A DNA stretch of 64,000 bases from Mycolicibacter algericus DSM 45454 (GCF_002086455.1 NZ_MVHC01000017.1:1-64000); one strand, 5' to 3'; counted from the first letter of the stretch, positions 28,101 through 37,499 are shown. Notes: generated from the sequence alone by a model not told the origin. Translations and numbers: made by a program.

Positions 28101-29245
28101 GATTGGTATCCAAGCGTTTTGGCGGCCAGTGAGGTCAGGATCTCGGTGGTTCCACCGCCGATGCCGATGATGCGCATGTCTCGATACTGACGCTCCACCT
28201 CGGACTCGGCCATATAACCCATGCCCCCGAACAGCTGCACCGCCTGGTGGGCCACCCACTCACCGGCCTCCACCGCGGTGTTCTTGGCGAAACACACCTC
28301 GGCGATGAGGTTGAATTCCCCGGCCAGTTGGCGCTCGACGACGTGGCGGGTGTAGACCCGGGCGACGTCGATCCGGCGGGCCATCTCCGCGAGGGTGTTC
28401 TGCACCGCCTGCCGCGAGATCAGCGGCCGGCCGAAGGTCTCCCGGTCCCGGCACCACGCCAGGGTCAGGTCCAGGCAGCGCTGTGCGCTGGCGTACGCCT
28501 GCGCGGCCAGCCCGACCCGTTCGGAGACGAACGCGGCGGCGATCTGGGCGAATCCGGTGTTCTCGACGCCGACCAGGTTGGCCACCGGCACCCGGGCGTC
28601 GACGTAGGACAGCTCGGCGGTGTCCGAGGATCGCCAGCCCATCTTCTCCAGCTTGCGACTCACCTCAAACCCCGGCGTGCCCTTCTCGACCACCAGCAGC
28701 GACACCCCGGCCGCGCCGGGGCCGCCGGTGCGCACCGCGGTGACGACGTAGTCGGCGCGGACCGCGGAGGTGATGAAGGTCTTGGAGCCGTTGACCACGT
28801 AGTGATCGCCGTCCAGGCGCGCGGTGGTGCGCAGGTGCCCGACATCCGAGCCGCCGCCGGGCTCGGTGATGGCCAGCGACCCGATCTTCTCCCCGGCCAA
28901 GGTGGGGCGCACGAACTCCTCGATCAGCCGCGTGTCGCCCGAGGCGATCATGTGCGGCACCGCGATACCGCAGGTGAACAGGGAGGCGAACACGCCGCCT
29001 GGTGCTCCCGCCTGGTGCATCTCCTCGCAGACGATTACCGCGTCGGCGCCGTCCCCGCCGCTGCCGCCGACCTCCTCGGGGAAGCCCGCACCCAGCAAGC
29101 CGACCTCGGCGGCCTTGCGGTGCAGTTCGCGCGGTAGTTCGCCGCTGCGTTCCCACTCGTCGATGTGCGGGGAGATCTCGCGTTCGACGAAACCGCGCAC
29201 GGTCTTGCGCAGCGCTTGGCGCTCGGTACTGGTCCAGATACTCAC
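28097..29245 (-). CDS. Acyl-CoA dehydrogenase (FadE13-like)
   Basis: A 382-residue acyl-CoA dehydrogenase, the second in this operon. It shows AITEPGGGSDVGHLRTTARL, TFITSAVRADYVVTAVRTGG and the C-terminal QLFGGMGYMAESEVERQYRD with a nearby catalytic-Glu position. GTG 29245 is chosen because it overlaps the AtuA-like stop by 4 bases; a longer frame extends upstream inside that gene. Corresponds in position to Rv0975c. Confidence 0.9.
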   Translation of the reverse strand: MSIWTSTERQALRKTVRGFVEREISPHIDEWERSGELPRELHRKAAEVGLLGAGFPEEVGGSGGDGADAVIVCEEMHQAGAPGGVFASLFTCGIAVPHMIASGDTRLIEEFVRPTLAGEKIGSLAITEPGGGSDVGHLRTTARLDGDHYVVNGSKTFITSAVRADYVVTAVRTGGPGAAGVSLLVVEKGTPGFEVSRKLEKMGWRSSDTAELSYVDARVPVANLVGVENTGFAQIAAAFVSERVGLAAQAYASAQRCLDLTLAWCRDRETFGRPLISRQAVQNTLAEMARRIDVARVYTRHVVERQLAGEFNLIAEVCFAKNTAVEAGEWVAHQAVQLFGGMGYMAESEVERQYRDMRIIGIGGGTTEILTSLAAKTLGYQS

Positions 29246-30957
29246 GGTGCCCTTTCTGACAGCAGCTGTTCGGGTATCTCGAGGTGACGGCTGCGCAGCC
29301 ATTCGCCCAGCCCCTTGGCCTGCGGGTCGAATCGGGCCTGGTAGGCCACGCCTTGGCCGAGGATGCCCTCGATGACGAAGTTCACCGCGCGCAACTTGGG
29401 CAGCAGATGCCGGGTGACCGGCAATTGGCCGGTCTCGGGCAGCAGCTTCTGCAACATCTCGGTGGTCAGCGTGTGCGCCAGCCAGCGCCACTGCTCGTCG
29501 GTGCGCACCCAGACCCCGACATTGGCGGAGCCGCCCTTGTCGCCGCTGCGGGCGCCGGCGATCTGTCCCAGCGGCGCGCGCCGCGTCGGCCCGGCCGGCA
29601 ACGGCTCGGGCAGCGCCGGCTCGGCGGCGGGCGCCAGCTCGAGTGTTTCCGACGCGGCCGGGATGTCGACCCGGGTGCCGTCGGCGTGTACCGCGACATG
29701 GGGCACCGCGGTGGCGTCGACGTAGCCGGGGGTGAACACCCCGTAGACCTGGCCGTCACCGGGCGGGGCGGTGACGCAGAACCCCGGGTAGCTGGCCAGC
29801 GCGAGCTCGACGCCGGCCGCGGAGAACTTGCGGCCCACGTTGGCCGGGTCGGGGTCGCGCACCACGCAGTGCAGCAGCGCGCTGGCGGTCTCCTCGGTGT
29901 CGGCGTCGGGATGGTCGGTGCGGGCCAATGTCCATTGCAGCTCGGCCGGACGCACCCGCAGCGCCGCCTCCAGCTGGGTGCGGACCAGTTCGGCCTTGGC
30001 CTCGATGTCCAGGCCGGTCAGTACGAAGGTGGTGGAGTTGCGGAACCCGCCGATGCTGTTGAGCGACACCTTGCAGGTGGGCGGAGGCGGCTCGCCGGTC
30101 ACGCCGGAGATGCGGACCCGGTCCGGGCCGTCGGGTGACAGCTCGATGCTGTCGATCCGGGCGGTGACGTCGGGGTTGGCGTAGCGGGCCCCGGTGACCT
30201 CGTAGAGCAGCTGCGCGGTGACGGTGTCGACGCTGACCAGCCCGCCGGTGCCGGGATGCTTGGTGATCACCGATGATCCGTCGGCGTGGATCTCGGCGAG
30301 CGGGAAACCGGGATGCAGCAGCTGCTCGGTGGGAATCTCGGTGAAGAAGGCGTAGTTGCCGCCGCTGGCCTGGATGCCGCATTCGGTGACGTGACCGGCC
30401 ACCACCGCGCCGGCGAGCCGGTCATAGTCGGTGCGGGCCCAGCCGAAGTGCGCGGCGGCGGGTCCGACGGTCAACGAGGCGTCGGTGACCCGCCCGGTGA
30501 TCACCACGTCCGCTCCGCCGGCCAAGCACTCGGCGATGCCCCAGCCGCCCAGGTAGGCGTTGGCGGTCAGCGGAGTGCCCAGCCCGAGCTCGGTGGCGCG
30601 GGGGAGCAGGTCGTCGCCTTCGACGTGGGCCACCCGCACCGGGATGCCGAGCCGGTCGGCCAGTTCCCGCACCGCGTCGGCCAGGCCGGCCGGATTGAGC
30701 CCGCCGGCGTTGGCCACGATGCGAACGCCCTGGTCACGGGCAAGTCCGAGGCATTGTTCGAGTTGGGTCAGGAAGGTCTTGGCGTACCCGCGTTCCGGAT
30801 GCTTCAGCCGATCGCGCCCCAGGATCAGCATGGTCAGCTCGGCCAGGTAGTCGCCGGTGAGGTAGTCCAGGTCGCCCCCGGTGAGCATTTCGTGCATCGC
30901 CGCGTGCCGGTCGCCGTAGAAGCCTGAGCAGTTACCGATTCGAACCGCTGCTGTCAT
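29242..30957 (-). CDS. AtuA-family (DUF1446) acyclic terpene utilisation protein
   Basis: A 571-residue protein opening with RIGNCSGFYGDRHAAMHEML, the AtuA family start. The N-terminal ~450 residues form the AtuA domain (YLGGWGIAECLAGGADVVIT). The C-terminal ~100 residues, with ARSGDKGGSANVGVWVR, match the small domain often fused or adjacent to it. The family is named from the Pseudomonas atu cluster for citronellol/geraniol breakdown; its biochemical step is unsettled. It is the first gene of the six-gene operon, placed right behind the palindrome at 30975-30990. An ATG three codons and a GTG four codons further up are also possible. Confidence 0.85.
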   Translation of the reverse strand: MTAAVRIGNCSGFYGDRHAAMHEMLTGGDLDYLTGDYLAELTMLILGRDRLKHPERGYAKTFLTQLEQCLGLARDQGVRIVANAGGLNPAGLADAVRELADRLGIPVRVAHVEGDDLLPRATELGLGTPLTANAYLGGWGIAECLAGGADVVITGRVTDASLTVGPAAAHFGWARTDYDRLAGAVVAGHVTECGIQASGGNYAFFTEIPTEQLLHPGFPLAEIHADGSSVITKHPGTGGLVSVDTVTAQLLYEVTGARYANPDVTARIDSIELSPDGPDRVRISGVTGEPPPPTCKVSLNSIGGFRNSTTFVLTGLDIEAKAELVRTQLEAALRVRPAELQWTLARTDHPDADTEETASALLHCVVRDPDPANVGRKFSAAGVELALASYPGFCVTAPPGDGQVYGVFTPGYVDATAVPHVAVHADGTRVDIPAASETLELAPAAEPALPEPLPAGPTRRAPLGQIAGARSGDKGGSANVGVWVRTDEQWRWLAHTLTTEMLQKLLPETGQLPVTRHLLPKLRAVNFVIEGILGQGVAYQARFDPQAKGLGEWLRSRHLEIPEQLLSERAP

Positions 30958-30974
30958 GCGCAATCCCATCACTC

Positions 30975-30990
30975 AACCAACCGGTAGGTT
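30975..30990. promoter_or_regulatory. 16-bp palindrome, candidate repressor operator of the acyl-CoA operon
   Basis: AACCAACC|GGTAGGTT is palindromic at 7 of 8 positions and lies 18 bases before the first gene of the reverse-strand operon. Its form matches TetR-family operators. No regulator gene is next to it, so the repressor is encoded elsewhere. Confidence 0.5.
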
Positions 30991-31050
30991 AGCCGGTACC
31001 GCTGGTGTCGCGTCAAGGCGGGCGTCCCGGTGGTGGTAGCCGGCGCCGTG

Positions 31051-31100
31051 CGGCGGTCCCAGTTTCGCCTCTCCTCCGTCGAGCCTCGCTGAACCGCCGG
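31051..31100. repeat. Dispersed palindrome-ended repeat, copy 1
   Basis: A 50-bp unit with complementary ends CGGCGGT and ACCGCCG and the core CTCCGTCGAGCCTCGCTGAA. It is identical to copy 2, which begins 7 bases later, and related to copies at 35089 and 55977. It lies in the gap between the acyl-CoA operon and rpmF. Confidence 0.85.
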
Positions 31101-31107
31101 CCCGATG

Positions 31108-31157
31108 CGGCGGTCCCAGTTTCGCCTCTCCTCCGTCGAGCCTCGCTGAACCGCCGG
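31108..31157. repeat. Dispersed palindrome-ended repeat, copy 2
   Basis: Identical over 50 bases to copy 1, in direct orientation and separated by CCCGATG. The tandem pair could fold into two hairpins in RNA from either strand. Confidence 0.85.
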
Positions 31158-31167
31158 CTGTGCCATT

Positions 31168-31197
31168 TTGGAGCCGACACAGATTAGGCGCTATTCT
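31168..31197 (+). promoter_or_regulatory. Candidate sigma-A-type promoter for rpmF
   Basis: TTGGAG and TATTCT are separated by 18 bases in an AT-richer patch, leaving a leader of roughly 70 bases before the rpmF ATG. Confidence 0.4.
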
Positions 31198-31273
31198 TTT
31201 GCAGAAGTCCCGCTATCGGTATCTGCCTGGTATCTGGCGGCAACCCGCACAATTTTTGAGGAGATGCTCGACC

Positions 31274-31447
31274 ATGGCCGTGCCGAAGCGCAGGATGTCG
31301 CGCGCGAACACCCGTTCCCGCCGCGCGCAGTGGAAGGCCGAGGCAACCGGCCTGGTCAACGTGTCGGTCGCCGGCCGCGCGCACAAGGTGCCGCGCCGAC
31401 TTCTCAAGGCCGCTCGACTGGGCCTCATTGATCTCGACCGCCGCTAA
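31274..31447 (+). CDS. rpmF: 50S ribosomal protein L32
   Basis: The 57-residue product begins [20 protein letters not shown], the L32 signature, and ends [10 protein letters not shown]. It lacks the four cysteines of zinc-binding L32, so it is the C-minus form. GAGGAG at 31258-31263 precedes the ATG by 10 bases. The position before mprA matches M. tuberculosis. Confidence 0.95.
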   Translation: MAVPKRRMSRANTRSRRAQWKAEATGLVNVSVAGRAHKVPRRLLKAARLGLIDLDRR

Positions 31448-31510
31448 TAGGGCTCCGACACGACCGGCGCCTGACGCTCCAGCTCGCCCTTCGATGATTG
31501 GATAGCACAC

Positions 31511-32203
31511 ATGGCTACCCGGGTACTGGTTGTTGATGATGACCGCGCGGTGCGTGAGTCGCTGCGCAGGTCCCTGTCGTTCAATGGTTATTCCGTCTCG
31601 TTGGCCACCGACGGCGTCGAGGCACTTGAGGCGATCAGCAACGAACGGCCCGATGCGATGATCCTGGACGTCATGATGCCGCGGCTGGACGGCCTGGAGG
31701 TCTGCCGTCAACTGCGCAGCACCGGTGACGACCTGCCGATTCTGGTGTTGACCGCCCGCGACTCGGTTTCCGAGCGGGTGGCCGGGCTGGACGCCGGCGC
31801 CGACGACTACCTGCCGAAGCCGTTTGCCCTGGAGGAACTGCTGGCGCGGATGCGGGCGTTGCTGCGTCGCACCACCGCCGAGGACCTGTCCGAATCGGTG
31901 GCGATGTCGTTCGAGGACCTGACGCTGGACCCGGTGACCCGCGAGGTCACCCGCGGTGACCGGCAGATCAGCCTCACCCGGACCGAATTCGCGTTGTTGG
32001 AGATGTTGATCGCCAATCCGCGCCGCGTGCTCACCCGCAGCCGCATTCTCGAGGAGGTGTGGGGCTTCGACTTCCCCACCTCGGGCAATGCGCTGGAGGT
32101 CTACATCGGGTACCTGCGTCGTAAGACTGAAGCCGAAGGGGAGCCGCGGCTGATCTACACCGTGCGCGGGGTGGGTTACGTGCTTCGCGAGACACCACCC
32201 TGA
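31511..32203 (+). CDS. mprA: Response regulator MprA (OmpR family)
   Basis: A 230-residue regulator of the cell-envelope-stress system. The receiver starts [20 protein letters not shown], with the phospho-acceptor in [13 protein letters not shown] and Lys in [15 protein letters not shown]. The winged-helix DNA-binding domain includes [20 protein letters not shown] and ends [12 protein letters not shown]. In M. tuberculosis MprA responds to surfactant stress, helps control sigE and persistence, and autoregulates this operon. It overlaps mprB by one base. Confidence 0.95.
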   Translation: MATRVLVVDDDRAVRESLRRSLSFNGYSVSLATDGVEALEAISNERPDAMILDVMMPRLDGLEVCRQLRSTGDDLPILVLTARDSVSERVAGLDAGADDYLPKPFALEELLARMRALLRRTTAEDLSESVAMSFEDLTLDPVTREVTRGDRQISLTRTEFALLEMLIANPRRVLTRSRILEEVWGFDFPTSGNALEVYIGYLRRKTEAEGEPRLIYTVRGVGYVLRETPP

Positions 32204-33657
32204 TGCAGTTTTTCCACCGGCGGCAGGACGGCGCTTCGGCGCAGAGCACATCCCTGTCGCTGCGCTGGCGGGTGATGCTGCTGGCGATGTCGATGGTGGC
32301 GCTGGTGGTGGTGTTGATGGCGGTCGCCGTCTACGCGGTGATCTCGGCGGCGCTCTACAACGACATCGACAATCAACTGCAGAGTCGCACCGAGATGTTG
32401 ATCGCCAGCGGTTCGCTGGCCGCCGATCCGCGCAAGGCGATCGAGGGCACCGCCTACTCCGACGTCAACGCCATGCTGGTCAATCCCGGCCGGTCGATCT
32501 ACACCGCCAATCAGCCCGGCCAGCGGCTGCCGGTCGGGCAGCAGGAGAAGGCCGTCATCCGTGGCGAACTGTTCCTATCGCGCCGCACCGCGGCCGGCCA
32601 GCGGGTGCTGGCGGTGCACCTGCCCAACGGCAGCACGCTGTTGATCTCCAAGAGCCTGGCGCCCACCCGGGCGGTGACCATGAAGCTGCGCTGGGTGTTG
32701 CTGGTCGTCGGCGGGGTCGGCGTGGTGGTGGCCGCCATCGCCGGCGGGATGGTCACCCGGACCGGCCTGCGGCCGGTCGGCCGGCTGACCGAGGCGGCCG
32801 AACGGGTCGCGCGCACCGATGATCTGCGGCCCATCCCGGTCTACGGCAGCGACGAATTGGCCCGGCTCACCGAGGCTTTCAACGCGATGCTGCGCGCGCT
32901 GGCCGAATCGCGCGAACGACAGGCGCGGCTGGTCGCCGACGCCGGTCACGAACTCAAGACCCCGCTGACGTCGTTGCGCACCAACGTCGAACTGCTGATG
33001 GCCTCTGCGGCGCCGGGCGCACCCCAGCTGCCGGAGGAGGAGATGGCGGATCTGCGCGCCGACGCGATCGGTCAGATCGAGGAATTGTCCACGCTGGTAG
33101 GCGATTTGGTGGATCTGACCCGCGATGACCGGCGCGAGGCGGCGTTCGAACAGGTCGATATCACCGAGGTCGTCGACCGCAGCATGGAGCGGGTGAGACG
33201 GCGCCGTAACGACATCGAGTTCGACATCCAGGTGGTTCCGTGGCACGTGTACGGCGACGCCGCGGGCCTGTCGCGGGCGGTGCTCAACATGCTCGACAAC
33301 GCCGCCAAGTGGAGCCCGTCCGGCGGCGTCGTCGGTCTGCGGATGCGCCAGCTCGACCCGACGCACGTCGAGATGGTGGTCTCCGACCAGGGGCCCGGAA
33401 TCCCGGAGAGCGAGCGGGAATTGGTCTTCGAACGCTTCTTCCGGTCGGACCAGGCGCGTGCGATGCCGGGGTCCGGACTGGGGCTGGCGATCGTCAAACA
33501 GGTGGTGCTCAAGCACGGTGGGGCGATCACGATCGAGGACACCCATCCCGGAGCTGAGTCGCCCGGGACATCGATCCGGATGGTGCTGCCGGGCGGAGCC
33601 ACCTCCGCCGGTGAGCGGCCGACCCCGGCGGTCACAGGCGCTTCTCAGTCCACGTAG
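32203..33657 (+). CDS. mprB: Sensor histidine kinase MprB
   Basis: A 484-residue membrane kinase. The first transmembrane segment is MLLAMSMVALVVVLMAVAVY near residue 30 and the second VLLVVGGVGVVVAAIAGGMV near residue 170, enclosing an extracytoplasmic sensor of about 120 residues. HAMP follows, then the H-box DAGHELKTPLTSLRTNVELL, N-box NMLDNAAKWSP, and G boxes SDQGPGIPESER and GSGLGLAIVKQ. In M. tuberculosis the sensor interacts with DnaK and is tuned by unfolded envelope proteins. The start overlaps the mprA stop. Confidence 0.95.
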   Translation: MQFFHRRQDGASAQSTSLSLRWRVMLLAMSMVALVVVLMAVAVYAVISAALYNDIDNQLQSRTEMLIASGSLAADPRKAIEGTAYSDVNAMLVNPGRSIYTANQPGQRLPVGQQEKAVIRGELFLSRRTAAGQRVLAVHLPNGSTLLISKSLAPTRAVTMKLRWVLLVVGGVGVVVAAIAGGMVTRTGLRPVGRLTEAAERVARTDDLRPIPVYGSDELARLTEAFNAMLRALAESRERQARLVADAGHELKTPLTSLRTNVELLMASAAPGAPQLPEEEMADLRADAIGQIEELSTLVGDLVDLTRDDRREAAFEQVDITEVVDRSMERVRRRRNDIEFDIQVVPWHVYGDAAGLSRAVLNMLDNAAKWSPSGGVVGLRMRQLDPTHVEMVVSDQGPGIPESERELVFERFFRSDQARAMPGSGLGLAIVKQVVLKHGGAITIEDTHPGAESPGTSIRMVLPGGATSAGERPTPAVTGASQST

Positions 33658-33703
33658 GCATGGTGGTGAGGCAACTTCGCTTCTTTAGGAGTAGGCAACA
33701 GAC

Positions 33704-35074
<1,371 letters not shown>

Positions 35075-35088
35075 CGGACTGGAGAGTC

Positions 35089-35137
35089 CGGCGGTCCCAG
35101 CTTCGGCTTCCTTCGTCGAGCCTCGCTGAACCGCCGG
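35089..35137. repeat. Dispersed palindrome-ended repeat, copy 3
   Basis: A 49-bp variant of the repeat at 31051, with ends CCGGCGGT and ACCGCCGG (counting one flanking base each side) and the shared core CGTCGAGCCTCGCTGAACCG. It lies between pepD and moaB2, just before the moaB2 promoter, and could act as a terminator-like hairpin for pepD. Confidence 0.8.
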
Positions 35138-35149
35138 GATTCGGCGATA

Positions 35150-35155
35150 TACGGT
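35150..35155 (+). promoter_or_regulatory. -10 element for leaderless moaB2
   Basis: TACGGT ends 7 bases before the moaB2 ATG at 35163 and no Shine-Dalgarno sequence is present, so a leaderless mRNA is predicted. Confidence 0.45.
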
Positions 35156-35162
35156 TGCACCC

Positions 35163-35657
35163 ATGGAACAGACGCCAGAACTGGCAGGGCGTGCGCTCGT
35201 TGTCGTGGTCGACGACCGGACCGCGCACGGCGATGAGGACCACAGCGGTCCGTTGGTCACCGAGCTGTTGGCCGAGGGCGGGTTCATGGTCGATGGTGTG
35301 GTCGCCGTCTCCGCCGACGAGGTGGAGATCCGCAACGCGCTGAACACGGCGGTGATCGGCGGGGTCGACCTGGTCGTATCGGTCGGTGGCACCGGGGTCA
35401 CCCCGCGTGACGTCACACCCGAAGCCACTCGCGAGATCCTGGACCGCGAAATCCTCGGGATCGCCGAGGCGCTGCGTGCGTCCGCGTTGGCTGCCGGCAT
35501 ACCCGACGCCGGGTTGTCACGTGGCCTGGCCGGAGTCTCGGGAAGCACCCTGGTGGTGAACCTGGCAGGTTCTCGGGCCGCCGTTCGCGACGGGATGGCG
35601 ACGCTGAACCCGCTGGCAGCCGTGATCATCGGCCAACTGTCCAGCCTCGAGATATAA
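35163..35657 (+). CDS. moaB2: Molybdenum cofactor biosynthesis protein B (MoaB2-like)
   Basis: A 164-residue MoaB/MogA-fold protein. DLVVSVGGTGVTPRDVTPEA is the conserved MPT-binding motif, preceded by ALVVVVDDRTAHGDEDHSGP and followed by GLAGVSGSTLVVNLAGS. It would bind or adenylate molybdopterin. In M. tuberculosis this gene (Rv0984) also follows pepD and is transcribed with the mprAB region, but here a separate leaderless promoter is suggested. Confidence 0.93.
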   Translation: MEQTPELAGRALVVVVDDRTAHGDEDHSGPLVTELLAEGGFMVDGVVAVSADEVEIRNALNTAVIGGVDLVVSVGGTGVTPRDVTPEATREILDREILGIAEALRASALAAGIPDAGLSRGLAGVSGSTLVVNLAGSRAAVRDGMATLNPLAAVIIGQLSSLEI

Positions 35658-35662
35658 CGGCC

Positions 35663-35779
35663 ATGCCTGGCCCCGACGAGCACCAGGAGTCCTCCGACGA
35701 GCGCGATCCGGATGACGCGCGGGAGGCCGAGGAGCGCGAGCGGTGGCTGCGTGACAACGTGCCGCCGCATCACGGTTGA
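35663..35779 (+). CDS. Small acidic 38-residue ORF after moaB2
   Basis: An ATG 5 bases after the moaB2 stop opens a 38-residue frame. The peptide is very acidic (DEHQESSDERDPDDAREAEE) and ends RERWLRDNVPPHHG. Tight spacing and coding-like composition favour a real gene translated with moaB2. I recognise no domain; function unknown. Confidence 0.5.
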   Translation: MPGPDEHQESSDERDPDDAREAEERERWLRDNVPPHHG

Positions 35780-35886
35780 GATTCGACTTCGTCCAATTTC
35801 CCTTACGGGCCCGGCGACCGATATTACGGTTCGCCGTAGGCGGTGTGGCGCCGCTTGACAGTGGACTCGTACAGAAGGGGATTGCG

Positions 35887-36315
35887 GTGCTCAAGGGATT
35901 CAAGAATTTCCTGATGCGTGACGACGTCATCACCGTGGCCATCGGTCTGGTGGTGGCGCTGGCGTTTTCCAACCTGGTCGAAGCCTTCACCGACAGCGTG
36001 ATCAACCCGCTGGTCTCGGCCATGCAACCGGATGCCTCCGGCCTGGGCCTGGGCTATCAGCTCGGTGAGGAAGGCAACGCCGCGACCTTCATCGACCTCG
36101 GCGCGTTCATTTCCGCGATCATCTACTTCATCGTGTTCATGGCCACCATCTACTTCTTCATCGTGTTGCCCTACAAGCACATTCAGAAGCGGCGCGGTAA
36201 GACGGTGTTCGGTGACCCGGCGCCCACCAAGACCTGCCCGGAGTGCAAGTCGGAGATCGACCCCGAAGCGACCAAGTGCAAGTTCTGCGCCAGCCCGCAG
36301 CCTGCCGCGGCCTGA
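35887..36315 (+). CDS. mscL: MscL-family channel with C-terminal zinc ribbon
   Basis: A 142-residue protein. The N-terminus VLKGFKNFLMRDDVITVAIG matches MscL TM1, followed by LVEAFTDSVINPLV; TM2 is FIVFMATIYFFIVLPY. The channel would open under membrane tension to release solutes during osmotic downshock. Unlike M. tuberculosis MscL (151 residues, no cysteine-rich tail, from memory), the last 30 residues hold CPEC and CKFC, a four-Cys zinc ribbon. AAGGGG precedes the GTG at 35887. The TM1 pore sequence is also divergent from the classical GxxxG-rich form. Confidence 0.8.
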   Translation: MLKGFKNFLMRDDVITVAIGLVVALAFSNLVEAFTDSVINPLVSAMQPDASGLGLGYQLGEEGNAATFIDLGAFISAIIYFIVFMATIYFFIVLPYKHIQKRRGKTVFGDPAPTKTCPECKSEIDPEATKCKFCASPQPAAA

Positions 36316-36321
36316 GGCGGT

Positions 36322-36966
36322 TCAGCGCAGGGTGAGGGTCACGGCCTGAGCCAGCGTGGCACCGGCCACCGCCACCGCGGCGGTGGCCGGTAACGCCACG
36401 AGTACCACCCGATCGTCATGATTCTGCTTGTCCGACACCAGCACTACGATCCCGCCGGTCGCGAGCACCTTGGGTGCGCCAGGGGGATCTGAGGCGTCAT
36501 CGGCCGTCACGATGTCGACGACATCGCCGGTGCGCACCAGATCGGTCAACGCGGCGTCAGCCGGGTGTACACCGACGATACGGGCGTCTCGCCCGGCGGC
36601 CGCTTCGGTGAGGCGGCTGCCCAGTAGACGGACGTCGGTGAGTAGTTCGCCGCGACGCGCCGGCCCGGCCAGGGTGGTGTGCAGCACCGATGACACGTCG
36701 GTGGCGACGCCGTCGGGAACCGTTCGGGCCGAGCGGGATTCGAGCGAGACGTCCTCGGCGGTCAAGGGCGTGCCGGGAGCGATGTCGCGACTGGCCACCA
36801 CGACGTCGACCCGGTCGCTCTGCGGGTCGGAGCGGATCGTTGCGACACCGGCCAACACCACCAGTGCGCCGGCAACCACCCGCCGCGCCAGCATGGTGCG
36901 GGCCCAATCCGGGCGCAGCAGCGAAGAGACCCGGCTGACCAAGGTCGGGTTGAGCGACTCGCCCAT
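36322..36966 (-). CDS. SAF domain protein (CpaB/FlgA-like), Rv0990c homologue
   Basis: A 214-residue protein with one N-terminal transmembrane anchor (VVAGALVVLAGVAT) and an extracytoplasmic SAF domain (VVVASRDIAPGTPLTAEDVS, GPARRGELLTDVRLLGSRLT). SAF domains occur in pilus assembly protein CpaB. No pilus genes are close by, so the role is unknown. ATG 36966 has a -10 element 7 bases upstream. It lies 67 bases downstream of the ruc-like gene and may also be read from its heat-shock promoter. Confidence 0.75.
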   Translation of the reverse strand: MGESLNPTLVSRVSSLLRPDWARTMLARRVVAGALVVLAGVATIRSDPQSDRVDVVVASRDIAPGTPLTAEDVSLESRSARTVPDGVATDVSSVLHTTLAGPARRGELLTDVRLLGSRLTEAAAGRDARIVGVHPADAALTDLVRTGDVVDIVTADDASDPPGAPKVLATGGIVVLVSDKQNHDDRVVLVALPATAAVAVAGATLAQAVTLTLR

Positions 36967-36973
36967 GACGGTC

Positions 36974-36979
36974 ACGCTA
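36974..36979 (-). promoter_or_regulatory. -10 element for the SAF gene
   Basis: On the reverse strand TAGCGT ends 7 bases before the ATG at 36966, predicting a leaderless transcript separate from the upstream ruc promoter. Confidence 0.4.
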
Positions 36980-37033
36980 AACGGCCGGACCGCCGGGGAC
37001 GCTCGCCGCGGGGCCCGGCCTGTGGATAACTGG

Positions 37034-37396
37034 TTAAGCGGAGGCGGCGGCAGCGGTGGAAGCGGTGCTTGCCTTCGGCTTGTCGGCCGATTTGGTACCG
37101 CTGTCGCCGGAGGACTTGTCGGCGGACTTGGTGGCCCCCTCGCCCGAGCTGCCGGAGTCGCTCGAGGCGCCAGCGGCTCCAGCCTTGGCGGAGCTGCTGC
37201 CGTTGGACGACTTGCCCGCATCGCGGCTGTCGGTGCGGTAGAAGCCGCTGCCCTTGAACACCACGCCGACCTTGCCGAAGATCTTGCGGAGGCGACCGCT
37301 GCACTCCTCGCAGGTGGTCAGCGCGTCGTCGGTAAAGGCCTGGACCACGTCGAAGCGGTTGCTGCACTCGGTGCAGGCGTAGCTGTAGGTGGGCAC
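37034..37396 (-). CDS. ruc: FmdB-type zinc-ribbon protein, Ruc (Rv0991c) homologue
   Basis: A 120-residue protein. The N-terminus MPTYSYACTECSNRFDVVQA and the second pair in TTCEECSGRLRKIF supply four cysteines for zinc. The C-terminal half is low-complexity (Ser, Ala, Gly, Lys, Asp) and probably disordered. This matches Ruc of M. tuberculosis, an oxidation-activated chaperone that holds unfolded proteins and works with the DnaK system. GGAGG at 37402-37406 precedes the GTG start. A CIRCE-like HrcA operator lies 29 bases upstream, fitting a heat-shock role. Confidence 0.85.
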   Translation of the reverse strand: MPTYSYACTECSNRFDVVQAFTDDALTTCEECSGRLRKIFGKVGVVFKGSGFYRTDSRDAGKSSNGSSSAKAGAAGASSDSGSSGEGATKSADKSSGDSGTKSADKPKASTASTAAAASA

Positions 37397-37424
37397 GCGA
37401 ACCTCCGTGGATCGAACAATCGGG

Positions 37425-37451
37425 TTAGCACTCTACCGTGCTAAGTGCTAG
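37425..37451 (-). promoter_or_regulatory. CIRCE-like HrcA operator
   Basis: The arms are TTAGCACTC and AAGTGCTAG around a 9-base spacer. The CIRCE consensus is TTAGCACTC-N9-GAGTGCTAA; one arm is perfect and the other has two mismatches. It sits 29 bases upstream of the ruc start on the reverse strand, where HrcA would repress transcription in the absence of heat stress. Confidence 0.75.
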
Positions 37452-37499
37452 AACCGCTATTCGGCCTTGCGCATTCCGGGCTGCGACGGGCCGTCGGGA

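Noticed and set aside
29284..30138. Forward ORFs opposite the AtuA-like gene
   Set aside because: Shadow frames of the reverse-strand gene, without recognisable domains.
31051..31157. CRISPR-like direct repeats
   Set aside because: Only two tandem copies with a 7-base spacer and no cas genes; the units are palindrome-ended dispersed repeats.
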